Assembly: GCA_013368375.1 (NCBI GenBank)
Contig: JAACJP010000049.1
Location: 124,001-188,000 of the forward strand
Source: Tricholomella constricta
Taxonomy: Eukaryota > Basidiomycota > Agaricomycetes > Agaricales > Lyophyllaceae
DNA length: 64,000 nt
Direction of reading: 5' to 3'
Below the pieces are notes generated by a model. That model had not been told where the DNA came from, did not search any database, and saw nothing but the letters and a program-made list of their open reading frames with translations. Positions 62,072 through 64,000 of this stretch are shown in pieces. Both the position numbers and the translations under genes were made by a program. How positions within the stretch are numbered: the first letter of the stretch is position 1; each line of letters opens with the position of its first letter.

Positions 62072-64000
62072 CATAAGCCCAGACCCATTCGGCCTACTTT
62101 CCGCAAGGTCGCGAACGTACTTGGCCAACAGATCCTTAGCATCAAGATTCGTCAAGAACATTTCCTATCAAAATCAGCTGCAGTGGCCCTTTTTCGTAAT
62201 GTATGGAAGTGCACGTACAGCGCCTAACATGGCATCGCCTGACCAGCCGCTCTTCTCAAACGTCGGGCAATCTTCAGGTATACTGTGGACGTTATTGAGC
62301 ATGGTATACACAACCGCCTTGTGCAACTTGTTTAGAATGGTCGCTTGACGAATCGAAACCGCCACGCGGGGGAAGGTCATCATGTACGACTTGACCGACG
62401 ATGTCGTCGGCCGTAGGCGCTGAGGTGCCAGGCCAGCCTTCGAGTTGCATGTACTGATAGCCCTTGTAACTGAACTTGGGTTCGAACACCTCTGGGGCTC
62501 CGGTTCCTGCGAGCCAGAATCGATCTGTGGATTGGAGTTGATAAGCATGAGCGAAGCTAATGTATACAACGAAAAAGTACCAGTTTGGAAGTTGTTCGCG
62601 TAATAATGGCTGCTGTCTTCGAAAATGACGGTCCCGTCAGACTTCGACAGAGCGGGCAGATGAGCAGACGCAAGAAAACCTGCATGCATAGCGGACTTAC
62701 CTTCAATTTCTCTCCGAAATGAATCGTGATGAGCGTCTTCGCCGGTCCCGTAACGGTAATCTTTGCCCAGCCAGCAACGACTCGCTCGAAAGCAGCTAAA
62801 TAAATGCCTTGGACAGGTTGCGTGATTGATACAGGCTTCATACTCTGGACAACCCTGCTGGGGAGCTCGCGCTGGCGGACGAGGACACCTTTTGGTCCCG
62901 TCACCACCTCGGCATTGACCCACCCAGTTGTGACGAACCCGGGCGAGTCGAAGCCAGGTTTCAAATAGCTTGCTAACAATCAAACGAAAGCGTTGATAAC
63001 GCGCGGCGAATGGCATGCTTAGTAGAGATACCCACCATCATAGTTCTCTCCGCCAAAAACATCGTCTAAACGCGTCGGGCCTTCTATGACCTGCCAGCTT
63101 CCGTCGGATACAACATGAGCCGTTGTCCCAACCGTATACCCAATTGACAACACCGTTCTCAGAGTGGGTTCCGCGCGCCACGCGTTATTCCAATTCCACA
63201 TGTTCCCTTGAGTGACAGCGTAGTGGCTTCTCCCCAGCTCGACACCAATGGCGTTATTCCTGAGTTTCGACGCAACGTCGATGACGACATACTCCGTTTG
63301 CGTGTCATACTTGGTGAAGCCCGGTGTGAGGACGTGATCGGATGCGGGGTTACCGTTTATGGTGATACTCGCGTAGCCGCCCACAGCGTAATACAGACGA
63401 GCGAAAGAGATGGTTTTAGAAACTGAGAACTCTTTCCTGAGAAGAGGCGCAGGGTGTTCTCCGATAGCGGCTGAAATAGATACCTGTGTGTTCCAAGTGG
63501 CAAGGACTAACACCGTACTTGCCAAGAGATGTTGCCGAGCTCCAAGATGAGTCATCCGTCGAGGGAAGCTCGAATCCTGTCGGGACGTTCTTGTTGACTT
63601 TTCACGTTGTATCCGAGAGTATTACGGTGGAACTTCCGTCCGTGTAGATGACCTGTATGGCCGCGAGGAGGCCGGCAGGGGATGGGCCTCCACTGGCGAC
63701 ATCTGCAAGGTTATCAGCCTTGACGGCGAACACCGTCGCTGATGATCCAGACAGAGGTACAGTGAACTGTTGCGCAGATTTCCAAATGTCAATTTGTTTA
63801 GGTGAGGATCCAACAAGCGCGCCGTTGACGTAGAGTGTGAACCCGTCATCGATGGTCAGGATTATGAACGCGGATTTGAGAATTTTCCCGCTGGGAGTCT
63901 GGAAGGTCTTGCGGAAGGCGCGCGGCTGGGCACGGTTGGGCGGTTTCAGAGGACCAGATCCACGTTGAATCCGTCAAAGAGATTGTCGGCGTGACGTCTC
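62072..64000 (-). pseudogene. decayed GH78 alpha-L-rhamnosidase (runs off right edge)
   Basis: Minus-strand pieces in order: WIWSSETAQP, RAFRKTFQTPSGK, TLYVNGALVGSS, SDTT, then a TGA at 63602-63604 where a Trp codon is expected, KVNKNVPTGFELPSTDDSSW, ARLYYAVGGYASITINGNPA, IGVELGRSHYAVTQGNMWNW, FGGENYD, SYLKPGFDSPGF, ITQPVQGIYLAAFERVVAGW, HFGEKLK, SHYYANNFQT, FEPKFSYKGYQYMQLEGWPG, ILNKLHKAVVYTMLNNVHSI, PEDCPTFEKSGWSGDAMLGA and EMFLTNLDAKDLLAKYVRDL. This is the beta-sandwich plus the start of the catalytic barrel (the DCPT..GWSGD motif with the acidic residues). Breaks: the TGA, a one-base shift near 62340 (an extra C after SSSD), a probable shift near 63935, and loss of the barrel after RPNGSG. 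Intact relatives cleave terminal rhamnose from plant glycosides. Confidence 0.82.

Overview
This is nuclear DNA of a filamentous basidiomycete, most likely an Agaricomycete. Genes are broken by many 45-60 bp GT..AG introns. The window carries a Plavaka-type CACTA transposase, Copia and chromodomain Gypsy LTR retrotransposons, a DUF6534-type fragment and a divergent UbiA prenyltransferase. No prokaryotic operon features, rRNA, tRNA or CRISPR array were seen. All splice models were made by eye from GT/AG sites, reading frame and family resemblance.

Layout. 1-9.7 kb: 5' part of a secreted-protein gene (-), a decayed 2OG-Fe(II) oxygenase (-), a six-exon gene of unknown function (+), repeat-like and decayed coding debris, and a truncated acidic-tail gene (-). 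9.87-15.06 kb: repeat block with 168-bp direct repeats, minisatellites and a 2.7-kb purine-rich satellite built on CTCGAG. 15.3-17.75 kb: 3'-truncated Plavaka transposase. 19.9-26.8 kb: a gene of unknown function interrupted by a nearly intact Copia element (Copia-1). 27.7-38.6 kb: gene-bearing stretch with an APH-like kinase, a UbiA prenyltransferase, a tandem repeat block, a nine-exon urate oxidase and an F-box protein. 38.85-39.3 kb: a hAT-type MITE inside another repeat. 39.77-59.81 kb: one small six-exon host gene (-) stretched over 20 kb by two insertions. The first is Copia-2 (40195-52101), which itself carries a young Gypsy chromovirus (Gypsy-A, 44716-51107). The second is an older, inverted Gypsy-B (52450-58834). 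59.9-64 kb: 3' fragment of a Plavaka transposase, a minisatellite, a DUF6534-like tail and a decayed GH78 alpha-L-rhamnosidase that runs off the right edge.

Most notable signal. The LTRs of all three retrotransposon families share an unusual leader design. An intron-bearing segment near the inferred transcript start is followed, after a TATA- or AATAAA-like linker, by a second exact copy that looks already spliced. In both Copia families the second copy equals the first with a GT..AG intron precisely removed. In the Gypsy family the repeated segment begins exactly after a 13-nt sequence complementary to the primer-binding site, as in Tf1-type self-priming. I infer that minus-strand strong-stop DNA made on spliced RNA can jump to the second copy and so rebuild an intron-containing LTR.

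The insertions can be ordered. Copia-2 entered the host gene, then Gypsy-A (LTRs identical by eye) entered Copia-2. Gypsy-B is older and carries CpG-to-TpG-type stops. Removing the elements and one copy of each 5-bp target duplication leaves an open frame in every case.
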